DNA from: Scylla paramamosain
Lineage: Eukaryota > Arthropoda > Malacostraca > Decapoda > Portunidae
Length of the DNA stretch: 64,000 bases
Assembly: GCF_035594125.1 (NCBI RefSeq)
Contig: NC_087158.1
Span: forward strand, 6,498,501-6,562,500
Direction: 5' to 3'
Shown here: piece by piece, positions 13,424 through 25,143 of the stretch
How the letters are laid out: every line of letters starts with the position of its first letter
Position numbering within the stretch: position 1 is the stretch's first letter
The notes under the pieces: generated by a model
Seen by the model: the letters and a program-made list of their open reading frames with translations, nothing else
Databases searched by the model: none
Told to the model about the DNA's origin: nothing
Program-made: the position numbers and the translations under genes

Positions 13424-14205
13424 CTGCCAGAGAAAAGCTTTTTTAACCTCACTGCCTGCCAGGGAAGAGCTTTTTTTATTTCCATTTTAATCTTACATGA
13501 TTAAGGTCATATGATTAATAGTTATACCATCATCTGTATATCTAGCCTGGAGGTTGAGATGTGATGGAATGATTCCAAATGTGAATGTATACCATATTAA
13601 ATCCTTGTCTCTACTTTCCTCGAAATGAGATCCATGGGCCTTGTAAAAAAAAGTTGGGAGTCCAATCTTTTAAAACTAGTAACTCTAATATTAGAGATTT
13701 GAGAGACAGAATGAAGCATAATTAAAGCTTTGATAAGCATTTATAAATCTGTACATTCTTTCAATTTTTTTTCACCATTTTTGAATGGCATATTGGAGTG
13801 ATTTGAGTCAGAAATAACAATTTTGAACACTTTTGTTTCTATTTGTTGGTAATGTGTAATACCACTGATGAGAGACAAACTTTGTGCTTGGAAGGAAAGA
13901 ACTGACACCCTTGCTCTATAAATTCTTCTTCACTGCATGCCACAAGTTTTATAATTTATATCAGAACTATTTCTAGACTAACCACTTCATAAGCATAATC
14001 ATTTTGTCATCACAGTTTTCACTATGCTGCCTTATCACCATTGTACTACAGTGATCTCAGATGCTTCTGATTTCATAATGAAAGTTAGGGCTCACTTTAA
14101 AACCAGTTGACAACTGATAGTCTAAATTCCAATCCAAGAAATGAATTTTGTATCATCAATGAATGAAAGTGCTTGATTGTTCTACAAGTTTGGTGAGGAT
14201 TGAGG
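13424..14205. other. Intergenic stretch, no gene recognised
   Basis: If the preceding exon is real, this would be intron or upstream flank. No convincing repeat family or frame is visible. Confidence 0.5.
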
Positions 14206-14430
14206 TTGCTGGTTAGTTCTGGGGAGTAGATTAGTAAAATTCTGAAGAAGTATTTTTTAACTGTCTTCACCCAGGAAAACATGCAGGAAATGCTGGATAG
14301 TGAGATTTTTAGAGCAGAAGAGAATGAGAAGCTGAAAGATATTACCATAATTAAGGAGATAGTGGAACAGGTGATAGATAGGCTAAGAAAGTTCAAGACA
14401 CCAAGACCAGATGAAATATATCCCAGAGTA

Positions 14431-14643
14431 GTTGGGTTTAGGAAGGGGGATAAAAACCCAGGGAGGAGTTAGGATTCTTTTAATCTCTAACGTTTCAGCT
14501 GAATAGCTATCCTCAGAGAGACTGATTTACATGAGTGAAAACACACTATTTATAACAACATACAAAATTTTCTCATTTGACATTCGTACAGAGTATTGCC
14601 ATCCTGGCGTGTACCTCACCTAATTTTATTTTCCTAGTCAGGA
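14431..14643. repeat. Inverted terminal segment of the Penelope-like insertion (left)
   Basis: Reverse complement of 15502-15716, with only scattered differences (for example CAGCTGAATAG versus CTATTCAGCCG). It joins the next inverted segment at an AGG overlap near 14640. Confidence 0.9.
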
Positions 14644-14846
14644 AGTTGTTGCTGCAAATTCTGAACGCTCTTAAGTAAAAAACAATAATCACACCAGATT
14701 TGACTCTCATGCTGTGGGCTGAAAGGTAGTGAATGAAATCGTCCTTATTGGACGTTCATTCACTACCCACAGCATGAGAGTCAAATCTGGTGTGATTATT
14801 TATTTTTACTTAAGAGCGTTCAGAATTTGCAGCAACAACTTCCTAG
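14640..14846. repeat. Internal hairpin of the Penelope-like insertion
   Basis: A left arm at about 14640-14734 and a right arm at about 14757-14846 are complementary, including AGGAAGTTGTTGCTGC with its partner and GTAGTGAATG with CATTCACTAC. The loop is about 20 bp. Confidence 0.9.
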
Positions 14847-15508
14847 AGCAAGAAATACGATATATCATATCAACTTTCAAAAAGCTGGGTTATCCCGAAG
14901 GGCTCCTTGTTAGGCTTAAGAATAAGGCAAAGAAAATAACAACTGAAAACAAAGAGAATAAAGATCCCTGTACAACCAGCGAAAGAGAGAGGTATATATG
15001 TGTACCAAATTCGGACAAGGCTTCCATAATTAATAAATATTTGTCTTGAACAGGATTAAAAATAGCAACATTAGCGGGAGAGAAAATTGGTGAGCTAACG
15101 AGGACTAAAGACACCGGACTTGTTAATAATAACAGCGTAGTGTACAGCATACCATGCAAAGGTTGTACAAAGCAGTACATAGGAGAAACAGGCAGGGGAC
15201 TTAAAACAAGAATAGCAGAGCATAGGAAAGGTGTTTTAAAACACAACACATCAAACTCCCTTGTATTGCACATAGAAAAATGTAAACACTTACCAAAATG
15301 GGAAGAGGCTAAAGAAATTAAAGTTGGATTGAAGAAAAGAATGAGAAAAGCTATAGAGGCAGCCCTCATAACAACTAGGGAAGTCATTAATCACAGAGAA
15401 GGTTTTATCAGGTGGGTGGGTAATTCCGCCAGATTGGCCCTCAGGTCAGGTACAAGGAAAATCCCCAGTAAAGGCTCGTCACGTAGGCAGATAATGCCAC
15501 CTGACTAG
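14847..15508 (+). pseudogene. Penelope-like protein C-terminus with GIY-YIG endonuclease (one nonsense codon)
   Basis: One plus-strand frame runs from the inner hairpin to a stop at 15506-15508. It starts in the reverse-transcriptase C-terminal region (YIISTFKKLGYPEG), crosses a single TGA at 15047-15049, and continues through the GIY-YIG nuclease: VYSIPCKGC, YIGETGRGLKTRIAEH with the conserved arginine, and RKAIEAALI with the putative catalytic glutamate. The cysteine pair after the first strand and the EH box are typical of Penelope elements. The nuclease cuts target DNA for insertion. All of the RT palm is missing, so this copy needed another source of enzyme to insert. The nonsense codon could be post-insertion decay. 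Confidence 0.85.
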
Positions 15509-15716
15509 GAAAATAAAATTAGGTGAGGTACACGCCAGGATGGCAATACTCTGTACGAATGTCAAATGAGAAAATTTTGTATGTTGTTATAAATAGTGTG
15601 TTTTCACTCATGTAAATCAGTCTCTCTGAGGATGGCTATTCAGCCGAAACGTTAGAGATTAAAAGAATCCTAACTCCTCCCTGGGTTTTTATCCCCCTTC
15701 CTAAACCCAACTACTT
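15502..15716. repeat. Inverted terminal segment of the Penelope-like insertion (right, 3' tail)
   Basis: The forward 3' untranslated tail, from the stop codon region to CCAACTAC at 15716. It is followed by 17 bp without a reversed partner, and then the second target-site copy. Confidence 0.88.
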
Positions 15717-17215
15717 GTCAACATGAACAGTTCATATCCCAGAGTACTTAAGGAATGCAAAGAAGTTATTAGTGAACTGTTAGTTTCTGCCTTTAGGAAA
15801 TCACTTGAGATACCGGTAATGTGGAGGCAAGTGAATATAGTACCCAGCTTTAAGAAAGGAGATTTAAGCTTAACTTCTGTTGTAGAAAAAATAATGAAGT
15901 CAGTAATAGTAAAGAACATTAGGGAACATTTAGACAAACATAACTTGATAAATTGGTCACAGCATAGCTTCACAAAGGGGAAGTCTTACCTGACAAACTT
16001 GTCAAGATTTTACTGTAAAGTTTACATGGCAGGAGATAATGGTGATAGTTATGACATCCTATATCTGGACTTCAGTGAAGTGTTTGACAAGGTACCCCAT
16101 CAGAGGCTCCTGAGAAAGGTTAGGGCACACGGAATAGATGGGAAGGTGTTAGGGTGGATAAGGTTGTGGCTAAGTGACAGGCGACAGAGTCGTAATAAAC
16201 AGCTCTAAATCCGAGTGGGATTAAATAATTAGTGGGGTGCCACAGGGATCAGTATAAGGGCCATTGATGTTTTTAATATACATCAGTGACTTGGATAGTG
16301 GAATTAGTTGTGACGTTAGGAAATTTGAGGATGACACGAAGATAGGTAGATTAATTAGATTAGAACTGGATGCCATCCCCTTGCAGGCAGATTTGGATAG
16401 GATGAACGAATGGACAGACAGATGGCAAATGCAGTTTAATATCAAGAAATGCAAAGTACTTAGCATAAGTAGAGGAAATCCACACAGAAGGTACACAATA
16501 AACAATGAATCTCTGGTAGGTTTAGGGTACAAAAAGATTTAGAATTTATAGTTAGCTCTAAATTAAATATAAGAAAGCAATGCATAGAGGCCAGAAACAG
16601 GGCAAATAGGATATTAGGATTTATTTTTAAGAGTGTTAAAAGTAGAAGTCTCGAAGTAATATTAAAGTTATATTTGGTGCTGGTCAAACCTCATCTATAT
16701 TATGCTGTGCAGTTCTGGTCCCCCATATTACAGGAAGTATATAGGTCTTTTAGAATCAATACAAAGGAGAATGGCTAAAAGGATACAAGGAGTGAGGAGT
16801 ATTCCTTACAAAGAGAGATTGAAGCTGTTAAATTTACATTAAGAGAGATGTAGGTTGAGAGGGGACCTGATAGAAGTCTTTAAATGCTATAAGGGTTACA
16901 ACACAGGGGATATAAGCAAAATTCTTAGGATTAGTAACCAGGATAGATCAACAAATAACAGTTTTAAGCTTGAAAAATTTAGTTTAAAAAAGAGATAGGA
17001 AGGAATCAGTTCTCAAATAAAGTGGTAGATGAATGGAACGGACTCAGTAATCAGGTTGTTGGTGCTGGGTCATTAGGAAGCTTTAAGAGAAAATTAGAGA
17101 TTTATGGATGGGGAGAGATAGGTGGAAATAGGTAAGTATATTTCATACAGGAACTGCCACATGTATGCCTGATGGTTTCTTGCAGCTTCCATTTTTTATG
17201 TTCTTATATTCTTAT

Positions 17216-18367
17216 GAGTATGTATCTTGAACCTAGATTTAGGAAAAAATTGCTTGTCTTATTATCACAGGGATATTGATCATAGAAAAGAAACACTCAT
17301 CTTTTGTACTTACATTTTTTTATTTTTATTTATTTTTTTTTTGTGAATGTGAAAGAAAATGCCCTGACAGAATTATTTTTTCTTTTTAAGGAACATAATG
17401 AAAAAAGTTATATTTGCAATTGTCATGTTTGGAATGATTGGGTTAACTATAATTAGCCTTAGTTTGTGTTGGCTACACACACTGGATCATGTGTGTTGCT
17501 GCTGTGATTATTAATGAGTGTAATTTCCAGAAATGTGATTTCAGTACTCAACTAGCAAGTCAGTTAAACACACATGATTTATTCAAAGCAAAAGACTATT
17601 CAGTGTGTTTGAAGACTACTTGATATTGATAATAAAACCCATCTTAATGCTTACTTTCAGGTTTTTTTTTCTGATTTTATTTTCAGACAAGGATATGTTC
17701 ACATTGTTGTTGTTGTTGAGGAGAAACTGTTGTCTTAGTGAGCTATGAAAGCCCTGACCCATTCATAGCTATGAATGTTCCATGGTTCTTAGTTGCGAAT
17801 GATTTTGCTTTAAAAAATTACCAGCACTAAGATGTTCATAGCCCACTAAGATAAATCTTAGAAGCATCTGGGAATGTGGCTTCTGGCTCCTCAGGGGTAT
17901 GTTGTTGTCCATCATAATAATGAAAGGCTTATGTGTTGTGTAAAAGTAAAATTAAGATAGCAGCCTGTTATTTATGGATAGCAAGCAGGCTGGAGGGAGG
18001 GAGAGTGTGAAGTGTGTGGGTGTCGTGGCAGGGAAGTGTCTCAGTGTGACACGTGAATCACTGCATGAGCTGTCATTGGCTGACTCTTCTCGTGTTGCTG
18101 TGGCGAGGGAGTTATTCTCTCTGGCCCCAGCAACTGATAGCTATCACTCAAGCGTGACAAAAAGGTTCTGTGGATAATTTCACTTGGATGGATTTTGACC
18201 CTAATGTGGGGTCCATTCTGATGTCTGCACTCTCTCTCGTCACGTTAGGAAGGTTGGGGAAGAAAATGCAATAAAATAGTAATTTTGACCACAAGGGCAC
18301 ATAGATCACTCTGGCTCTGGGAACCTCATATAATATCTGATGCAATATGATCATAGGATAGTGCAAT
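17216..18367. other. Intergenic stretch, small imperfect inverted repeat only
   Basis: No gene recognised. TCTTAGTGAGCTATGAA (from about 17732) and its near-complement TTCATAGCCCACTAAGA (from about 17835) lie about 100 bp apart, which may mark a small foldback or hairpin element. An open frame at 17974-18177 has no family I know. Confidence 0.45.
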
Positions 18368-20020
18368 TAATTTTTTTTTTTTTTCCCCTTTCCCCCCCCT
18401 TTTTTCTTTTCTTTTTTTTTTTTTTTACGTAGGAGGGACACTGGCCAAGGGCAACAAAAATCCAATAAAAAAAAAGCCCACTGTGATGCTAGTTCCAGAA
18501 AAGGGTCCAAACCAGTAGTCAAAAATTAAAGGATAAGTGTCTTGAAACCTCCCTCTTGAAGGAATTCAAGTCATAAGAAGGTGGAAATACAGAAGCAGGT
18601 AGGGAGTTCCAGAATTTACCAGAGAAAGGGATGAATGATTGAGAATACCAGTTAACTCTTGCATTAGAGAGGTGGACAGAATAGGGGTAAGAGAATGAAG
18701 AAAGTCTTATGCAGCAAGGCTGCAGGAGGAGGAGAGGCATGCAGTTAGCAAGATCAGAAGAGCAGCTAGCTTGAAAACTGCAGTAGAAGATAGCTAGAGA
18801 TGCAATATTGCAGCGATGAACAGAGGCTGAAGACAGTCAACTGGAAGAGAGGAGTTGATGAGACGAAAAGCTTTTGATTCCACCCTGTCTAGAAGAGCAG
18901 TAATAGTAGAACTTCCCAGACGTGTGAAGCATACTCCATACATGCACGGATAAGGCCCTTGTATAGAGTTAGCAGTGGGAGGGGTGAGAAAAACTGGCAG
19001 AGATGTCTCAGAACGCCTAACTTCATAGAAGCTGTTTTTAGCTAGAGATGAGATGTGAAGTTTCCAGTTCAGATTATAAGTAAAGGACAGACCGAGGATG
19101 TTCAGTGTAGAAGAGGGACAGTTGAGTGTCACTGAAGAAGAGGGGATAGTTGTCTGGAAGGTTGTGTCGAGTTGATGGATGGAGGAATTGAGTTTTGAGA
19201 CAATAAACAATACCAAGTTTGCTCTGCCCCAATCAGAAATTTTAGAAAGATCAGAACTCAGGTGTTCTGTGGCTTCCCTGCGTGAAATGTTTACTTCTTG
19301 AAGGGTTGGACGTCTATGAAAAGATGTGGAAAAGTGCTGGATGGTATCATCAGTGTAGGAGTGGATAGGACAAGAAGTTTGGTTTAGAAGGTCATTGATG
19401 AATAATAAGAAGAGAGTGGGTGCCAGGACAGAATCCTGAGGAACACCACTGTTAATAGATTTAGGAAAAAAAAGTGACCATCTAACACTGCAGCAACAGA
19501 ATGGTCAGAAAGGAAACTTGAGATGAAGTTACAGAGAGAAGGACACAAGCCATAGGAAGGTAGTTTGGAAATCAAAGCTTTGTGCCACACTCTATCAAAA
19601 GCTTTTGATATATCCAAGGCAACAGCAAAAGGTTCACCAAAATCTCTAAAAGAGATGACTGAGACTCAGTAAGGAAACCCAGAAGATCACCAGTAGAGCG
19701 GCCTTGACAGAACCCATACGGCAATCAGATAGAAGGTTGTGAAGTGACAGGTGTTTAAGAATCTTCCTCTTGAGGATAGATTAAAAAACTTTAGATAGGG
19801 AGGAAATTAAAGCAATAGGACGGTAGTATGAGGGATTAGAATGGTCTTCCTTTTTAAGAACAGGCTGAATGTAGGCAAACTTCCAGCACGAAGGAAAAGT
19901 AGATGTTGACAGAGTTGAAAGAGTTTGACTAGGCAAGGTGCAAGCACGGAGGCACAGTTTTGGAGAACAATAGGAGGGATCCCATCAGGCAACCTGTCTT
20001 TATATACCTTTCAAATCAGT
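18368..20020 (-). mobile_element. Jockey-like LINE, copy 1, 5'-truncated, minus strand
   Basis: The element reads right to left. Its 3' end on the minus strand is the text GTTGCCCTTGGCCAGTGTCC followed by an A-rich tail, seen as the T-run at 18368-18426. It is homologous along its length to copy 2 (23100-26165), including the matching 3' tail. Its 5' end near 20020 falls within the reverse transcriptase, so the endonuclease is lost, which is typical of target-primed reverse transcription that stopped early. Confidence 0.85.
18510..20010 (-). pseudogene. Reverse transcriptase fragment of Jockey-like copy 1
   Basis: Minus-strand frames hold the DGIPPIVLQNCASVLAPCLV segment at about 19992-19930, then after frame changes MDISKAFDRVWHKALISKL (about 19617-19560) with the first catalytic aspartate, SFLSDHSVAAV, a broken GVPQ/second-aspartate region near 19440-19370, and the C-terminal region TFQTTIPSSSVTLN and FIPFSGKFWNSLPASVF (near 18640). 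The frame is interrupted several times and the aspartate-pair region is out of frame. Inactive. Confidence 0.82.
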
Positions 20021-20184
20021 AATTAATTAGAAAGTTATTATAATATCTGTACCACTATTTCTTACCATAGATAGTATACATGTAGTTCAGATAACACTCC
20101 ATTCTTGGCATCACACTTATTGAAACATCACACAACATCTCTATAATGGTCAGAAACAAATCCATGTAGCCATGCATGGTGTGC
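20021..20184. other. Short unassigned stretch between two minus-strand LINEs
   Basis: No recognisable feature in these bases. Confidence 0.5.
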
Positions 20185-21430
20185 ACTGTGTTGTGTATTT
20201 ACCTAGGTGTAATTTACAGGGCCCGAGCTACACTCATATGGTCCCATCTCCATACCTATACATATCTAATTTTTCCTTTAGTTTGTGTACACTTGTTGCC
20301 AAAACTATACATATCTTCTTTTAGTCCATTCCAAACTTCAGTGTGTCTTTGTGGAAAACTATTCTTTGTGTTGTTTAGACATCTTCTTTTCCCTGCTTAT
20401 GTGAGTGTCCCATTCTACTGTCATGACTGCTTGTCTCTTTTAGTAATGGTTTTGTCATTACCAACTTCATTTTGTTTGCCAACTTGTAGATAGTTATCAA
20501 ATCTCTTTCTCTCCTTTGTTCCAGTATTGGTAAATCTATTTTTTCTAATCTTTCTTCATAACTTAATTCCTCAAATTCTGCCACCATTTTTGTTGCTATT
20601 GTTTGTATTCTTCCTAACTTGTTTACATGCTTCTTACATAGAGACTACACAACTGCTGCATAGGTCTTATTATCATAGGGATTATTTTTTTCATCTTACT
20701 TTTGTTCATGAGGTAAGAAGCTGTACTATGTTTCATAGTAATCTGTAAATGTTCTCCATATTCTACCTATATGCTTCTCTGGTTGGAAGTTATCTGGCTT
20801 TACTACTCCTAGATCCTTTTCTTCCTGGATCCTTTTAATATATTCGTTTTCTACCTTGTATGTCCAATGTGGTCTTCTATTCACTTCTGCACATCTCCAT
20901 CATATGACATTTGCTTACATCGAATTTAACTTCCCATTTTTTGCTCCATTCACAAATTTTATTGGTCATTTTGTAGATATTCACAGTCTTTGCAACTTTT
21001 TATTTCTTTCTGTAATTTAGCATTATCTGCAAATAGGCTGTTGTAGCTATCAATTTTTTCAAGAATATCATTTATATAAACAATGAACAATACCATATTG
21101 GTGATAGTACTGACCCTTGTGGCACACCACTCTTTACTGTTTTCCAAACCAACTTTTCATCATTAGCTACTGTTCTCATTTCTCATCATTTGAAGTAATT
21201 TTCTATCCACTTTATACTTGTCCCATGTAGTCTCTTAATATTTTCAAGTTTCCACATAAGTCTTTCATGGGGGAACCTTGTCAAAAGCTTTTTATCAGAT
21301 CTAGTTATATACAGTCCACAAATGCTTCTCTTTCCTACATGATGTCATCACTCTTGAGCTGAAGCTTAATAGATTTGTTACACATGATTTTCTTTTCCTG
21401 GAGCCATATTGTTTGTCTGTTATTATTCCT
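20185..21430 (-). mobile_element. Second LINE family (CR1/L2-like) fragment with ACCTAG-type tail, minus strand
   Basis: The minus-strand end reads CCTGTAAATTACACCTAGG near 20204-20222. I recall this tail and the preceding GGGCCCGAGCTACACTCATA-type text from many decapod sequences, although no search was possible here. The element carries only the 3' half of the reverse transcriptase. It lies between two Jockey-like elements in the same orientation. Confidence 0.72.
20375..21420 (-). pseudogene. Reverse transcriptase C-terminal half of the ACCTAG-tailed LINE
   Basis: Minus-strand pieces in order are IKRLHGTSIKWIENYFK-type text near 21240-21185, GVPQGSVLSP near 21110, FIVYINDILEKIDSYNS, and LFADNAKLQKEI near 21030, where the second residue of the usual aspartate pair is asparagine. 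After these come WEVKFDVSKC-type text near 20935 and the thumb text EERLEKIDLPILEQRRERD at 20560-20500. Frame breaks separate the pieces. The D-to-N change in the catalytic box plus the breaks make it inactive. Confidence 0.78.
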
Positions 21431-22484
21431 TCTTTTATAAGAATTCTGCTGCCCATTGTGTGTGTGTGTGTATGTGTGTGTGGGGAGGGGGACAGAATTT
21501 GATAATGACACTGACATTACAGTTGTTACTCTTCCTTCATAATGTGCAATTAGTGATTGGGTGCCAATTATACCAGAGACACTCTTCAGTGAATTCTTTC
21601 ACTCATAATACCCCATAATCAATGATCTAGTGCCTCTAAATATTACAGTAATAAAATTATTTTGTAATCACCTTTCAAAAAGCATTACCTACTCAGCTAG
21701 ACTACCAGTATGCAGAAACTTCTGCTAGCCCCTAAGCAACGGGTGTTTTGTGCAGAAACCTCTTCTTGTAATGAGTTTTTAGAGAAAAATAACTCTTATT
21801 CCTAGTTATATCTCATTTAGTACAGATTCTAGAATAATGAAACTTACAGCATAAGAAGCACCTATCCTTCTCCATTCTAGTGGTACTTTTGTCTGACTCA
21901 TTATTTTAGTTCAACAGGAAGTAAAGGTGTGTTCATTTTGCTGGATATAGTACTGGCTACAGCTCACTTGCCCCACCTGCCCTCACTGCTTTCCCCACAT
22001 ATCAAAAGGAATGTTCTTCCACTGTGACTCCTTGTCTAACAGCACTTAATGGGAGTGGATGAGGTTAGCTTGCATTTGCACTTAGCCATTCATTAGGATG
22101 AGGGCAGATCACCTCCTTCCATGATACTTGCCTTGTATAGAATACCAGATGGCAAGTCACTAAAAGTGGTAGGGAGCAGCTTTGTAAATGTTGCTAAGTT
22201 ATGTTCAAAATATCTCTCTCCCACTTTCATTTTGATTTAAGGATTGAAAATCATGAGGCACATACATTCATTACCCATCAGAGCCCTGAGATGCACACCA
22301 CTGTGTTGCTTGTTGCTCAGGGGGTTAAAATTATTGATACCTGAGAGATGTTACTCTAAAAACTGGAAAAATAAATAACAGGCAGCTCTAAATAAATTAT
22401 ATACTGTCGACAAATAACAACAGTAGTTTATGTAAAAAGGAACATAAATGCTTAGTACACATTTTTAGACCTCAGCTAGGATGT
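21431..22484. other. Unassigned stretch with a short imperfect GT tract
   Basis: A short GTGTGTGT tract lies near 21458-21481. No gene, known repeat or RNA recognised. Confidence 0.45.
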
Positions 22485-22620
22485 GAAAACATGAGCTAAA
22501 GCTAAACTAGATGTGATGTACTTTATGATTATGTCAGCTAAAGGCTTGTCCCTTAAGCTTGTCAGATCTGGTTTCAATCCCTGGTCACATCCACTTCCCA
22601 TGTTTATAAATTTATTTTTT
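22485..22620 (+). mobile_element. tRNA-derived SINE candidate, copy 1
   Basis: Shares GAGCTAAAGCTA and TAGATGTGATGTAC-like text with the 22950-23100 copy. A diverged polymerase III B box (GGTTTCAATCCC, about 22571-22582) follows, then TGGTCACATC and a T/A-rich end. The A box is weak. The call rests on two copies sharing the same order. Confidence 0.5.
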
Positions 22621-22949
22621 TTTCATAATTTTTAATTTTGTAATAGGAAATGTATTTCTTTGTTTAACTATGACATTGGCAACATGGTGGTGGGATGGTC
22701 TTAAAAGATTTCATATAGGGGAAAGAATGAAGCCTAGTACGAACTTATGATGGCATTGTTTTGTTGAGTCAAACAGGAAATGAGTGTCCCACCCAAAAAA
22801 GGGAGAAAACATGAATGGAGCAGGGGCTTCCTAGTGAATACTCTGGTAAACCTTGCAAGACCAGAACCACACTTCCCAGACACACACTTTGGATTGTTTG
22901 GATACTTATTGTAGCACATTAAATTAATGAAACATCAGAAATTAACCTA

Positions 22950-23100
22950 GAAGGAAGAGCCATGTAATGCAGTGATAGGACACAAATATGAGCCAAAGCT
23001 AGATTAGCTGTGAGGTACCTCATGGTCCAGTTAGTTAAGGCTTGGTATTCTGGTATGTTCATTCCTGGTTCAGTCCCTGATCACATCTACCTCCCTTTTT
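22950..23100 (+). mobile_element. tRNA-derived SINE candidate, copy 2
   Basis: It has the clearest B box of the pair, GGTTCAGTCCC near 23070, preceded by a possible A box (TGGTCCAGTTAGTTAAGG near 23025) at a tRNA-like spacing. Related to the 22485-22620 copy. It abuts the 3' end of the Jockey-like copy 2, suggesting one element inserted beside or into the other. Confidence 0.55.
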
Positions 23101-23955
23101 TTTCTTTTCTTCCCCTTCATGTAGGAGTGGCACAGGCCAAGGGAAACAAAAATTCTAGCAAAAAAAAAAAAAAAAAAAAAAAAAACAGCCACTGAGGTGC
23201 CAGTCCCCAAACAGTCAAAAATGTTAGACAAAAATACAAGTTAAGTGTCTTGAAACCTCACTCTTGAAAGAGTTCAAGTCATAGGAAGGTGGAAATACAG
23301 AGGCAGGCAGGGAGTTCCAAGGTTTACTAGAGAAAGGGATGAATGATTGAGAATACTGGTTAACTTGCATTAGGGAAATGGACAGAATAGGGATGAGAGA
23401 AAAAAGCAAGTCTTATGCAGCAAAACCAAGGGAGGAGGGAAGGCATGCACTTCACAAGATAAGAAGAGCAGTTGGCATGAAAATAGCAGTAGAAGATAGC
23501 AAGAGATGCAACATTGCAGCAATGAGAATGAGGCTGAAGACGGTCAGTTAGAGGAAAGGAGTTGATGAGATGGAAAACTTTTGATTACACCCTATCTAAA
23601 AGATAGCATACTACATACATGGACGGATAAGGAGGGGTGGGGGTGAGAAAAACTGGTGAAGAAGACTGATGCCTAACTTCACAGAAACTGTTTTAGCTAG
23701 AGATGAGATGTGAAGTTTCCAGTTTAGATTATGATTAAAGGACAGAGGACAGACTGAGGATGTTCAGTGTAGAGAAGGGGGACGGTTGAGTGTCACTGAA
23801 GAAGAGGGGATAGTTGTCTGGAAGGTTGTGTCGAGTTGATAGACGGAGGAATTGAATTCTTGGGACACTGAACAATACTAAGTTCACTCTCCCCCAGTCA
23901 GAAATTTTGGAGAGATCAGAAGTCAGGAATTCTGTGGCTTCCTTGTGTGAACTGT

Positions 23956-25143
23956 TTACTTCCTGAAGGATTGGACATCTACAAAAAGACGCGGAAAAGT
24001 GCAGGGTGGTATCATCAGCATAGGAATGGATAGGACAAAAGTTTGGTTTAGAAGGTCATTGATGAATAATAGGAAGAGAGTGGGTGACAGGACAAAACCC
24101 TGAGGAACACCATTGTCAATAGATTTAGGAGAAGAACAGTGACCATCTACCACAGTACCAATAGAATGGTCAGAAAAGAAACTCGAGATCAAGTTACCAA
24201 GAGAAGGATAGAGGCTGTAGGAGGGTAATTTGGAAATCAAAGCTTTGTGCCACTCTATCAAAAGCTTTTGATATGTCTAAGGCATCAGCAAAAGATTCAC
24301 CAAAATCTCTAAAAGAGGATAATCAAGACTCAGTAAGGAAAGCCGGATCACCAGTAGAGTGGCATTGACGGAACCCATACTGTTGATCAGATAGAAGGTT
24401 GTGAAGTGATAGATGTTTAAGAATCTTCCTGTTGATGCATTAAAAACTTCAGATAAGCAGGAAATTACAGCAACAGGATGGTTATTTGAGGGATTAGAAC
24501 GGTCACCCTTTTTAGGAATAGGCTGAATGTAGGCAAGATTCCAGCAAGAAGAAAAGATAGATGTTGATAGACAAAGATGAAAGAGTTTGACTAGGCAAGG
24601 TGCAAGCACAGAGGAGCAGTTTTGGAGAACAATAGGAGGGACCCCATCAGGTCCATAAGCCTTCCGAGGGTTTAGGCCAGCAAGGGCATGGAAAACATCA
24701 TTGTGAAGAATTTTAATAGGTAGCATGGAGGATGGAGGAGAGGGAGGAACAAGCCCTGAATTGTCCAAGGTAGAGATTTTAGCAAAGGTTTGAGCAAAGA
24801 GTTCAGCTTTAGAGATAGATATGATAACAGTGGTACCATCTGGTTGAAATAAAGGAGGGAAAGAAGAAGCAAAGTTATTGGAGGTGTTTTTGGCTAGGTG
24901 CCAGAGATCACGAGGGGAGGTAGATCTTGAAAGATTTTGACACTCTATTAATGAAGGAGTTTTGGCTAGTCGGAGAACAGACTTGGCATGGTTCCGGGCA
25001 GAAATATAAAGTGCAAGAGATTCTAGTAATGGAAGGCTCAGGTACCTTTTGTGAGCTACCTCTCTATCATGAATAGCAGGAGAACATGCTGTGTTAAACC
25101 AAGGTTTGGAAAGTTTAGGTATGGGCAGAAATATAAAGTGCAA
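23956..25143 (-). pseudogene. Reverse transcriptase of Jockey-like copy 2
   Basis: The open piece 25143-24277 on the minus strand encodes the linker and RT N-terminus: KPWFNTACSPAIHDREVAHK, LNPRKAYGPDGVPPIVL at about 24680-24630, and YIQPIPKKGDRSNP at about 24520-24480. After a frame change the piece at 24261-23956 gives WHKALISKLPSYSL, SIDNGVPQGFVLSPTLF and LLFINDLLNQT. The catalytic aspartate-pair region that follows is read out of frame. Text equivalent to DISKAFDRV is split at the junction near 24270. Inactive by at least two frame changes. Confidence 0.85.

Larger units (their letters stand above)
14431..15733 (+). mobile_element. Penelope-like element insertion with 13 bp target-site duplication
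   Basis: A 1303 bp block interrupts the LINE reverse transcriptase. The host sequence ATATCCCAGAGTA occurs at 14418-14430 and again at 15734-15746. The second copy restores the host reading, so this is the target-site duplication. The insert is a reversed, internally deleted copy joined head-on to a truncated forward copy. 14431-14643 is the reverse complement of the 3' tail at 15502-15716, and 14644-14734 is the reverse complement of 14757-14846. The forward half encodes the C-terminal part of a Penelope protein with a GIY-YIG domain. Such inverted head-to-head layouts are known for Penelope-like elements. Confidence 0.85.
14230..17105 (+). pseudogene. Reverse transcriptase of CR1-like copy 1 (dead, split by insertion)
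   Basis: The piece at 14230-14430 encodes YFLTVFTQENMQE-like text and the region leading to the conserved PDEIYPRV. The gene then breaks at the Penelope insertion and continues at 15737 with PRVLKECKEVISELL, YLDFSEVFDKVPHQRLL (first catalytic aspartate context, about 16064-16110), GVPQGSV-type text near 16235 and FEDDTKIGRL at about 16325 (the usual FADD box with A changed to E). WQMQFNIKKCKV follows at about 16424, then the thumb region with RLRGDLIEVFK near 16850. There are several stops and frame changes. The DD pair is still visible, but the gene is disrupted by the insertion. Confidence 0.85.
14208..17215 (+). mobile_element. CR1-like LINE, copy 1, 5'-truncated and interrupted by a Penelope-like insertion
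   Basis: Plus-strand LINE body resumes on both sides of an inserted Penelope-like element (14431-15733). The start matches the second copy near 45415 (GGGAGTAGATTAGTAAAA-like text and TTTTTTAACTGTC). The 3' terminus near 17150-17215 carries GTATGCCTGATGG and a short TTATGTTCTTAT-type tail, again shared with the other copy near 46690-46740. CR1 elements characteristically end in short tandem octamers rather than poly(A), which fits. Endonuclease and ORF1 are absent here. Confidence 0.85.

Noticed and set aside
17974..18177. 67-residue open frame
   Set aside because: No splice context, no known motif, isolated; likely chance.
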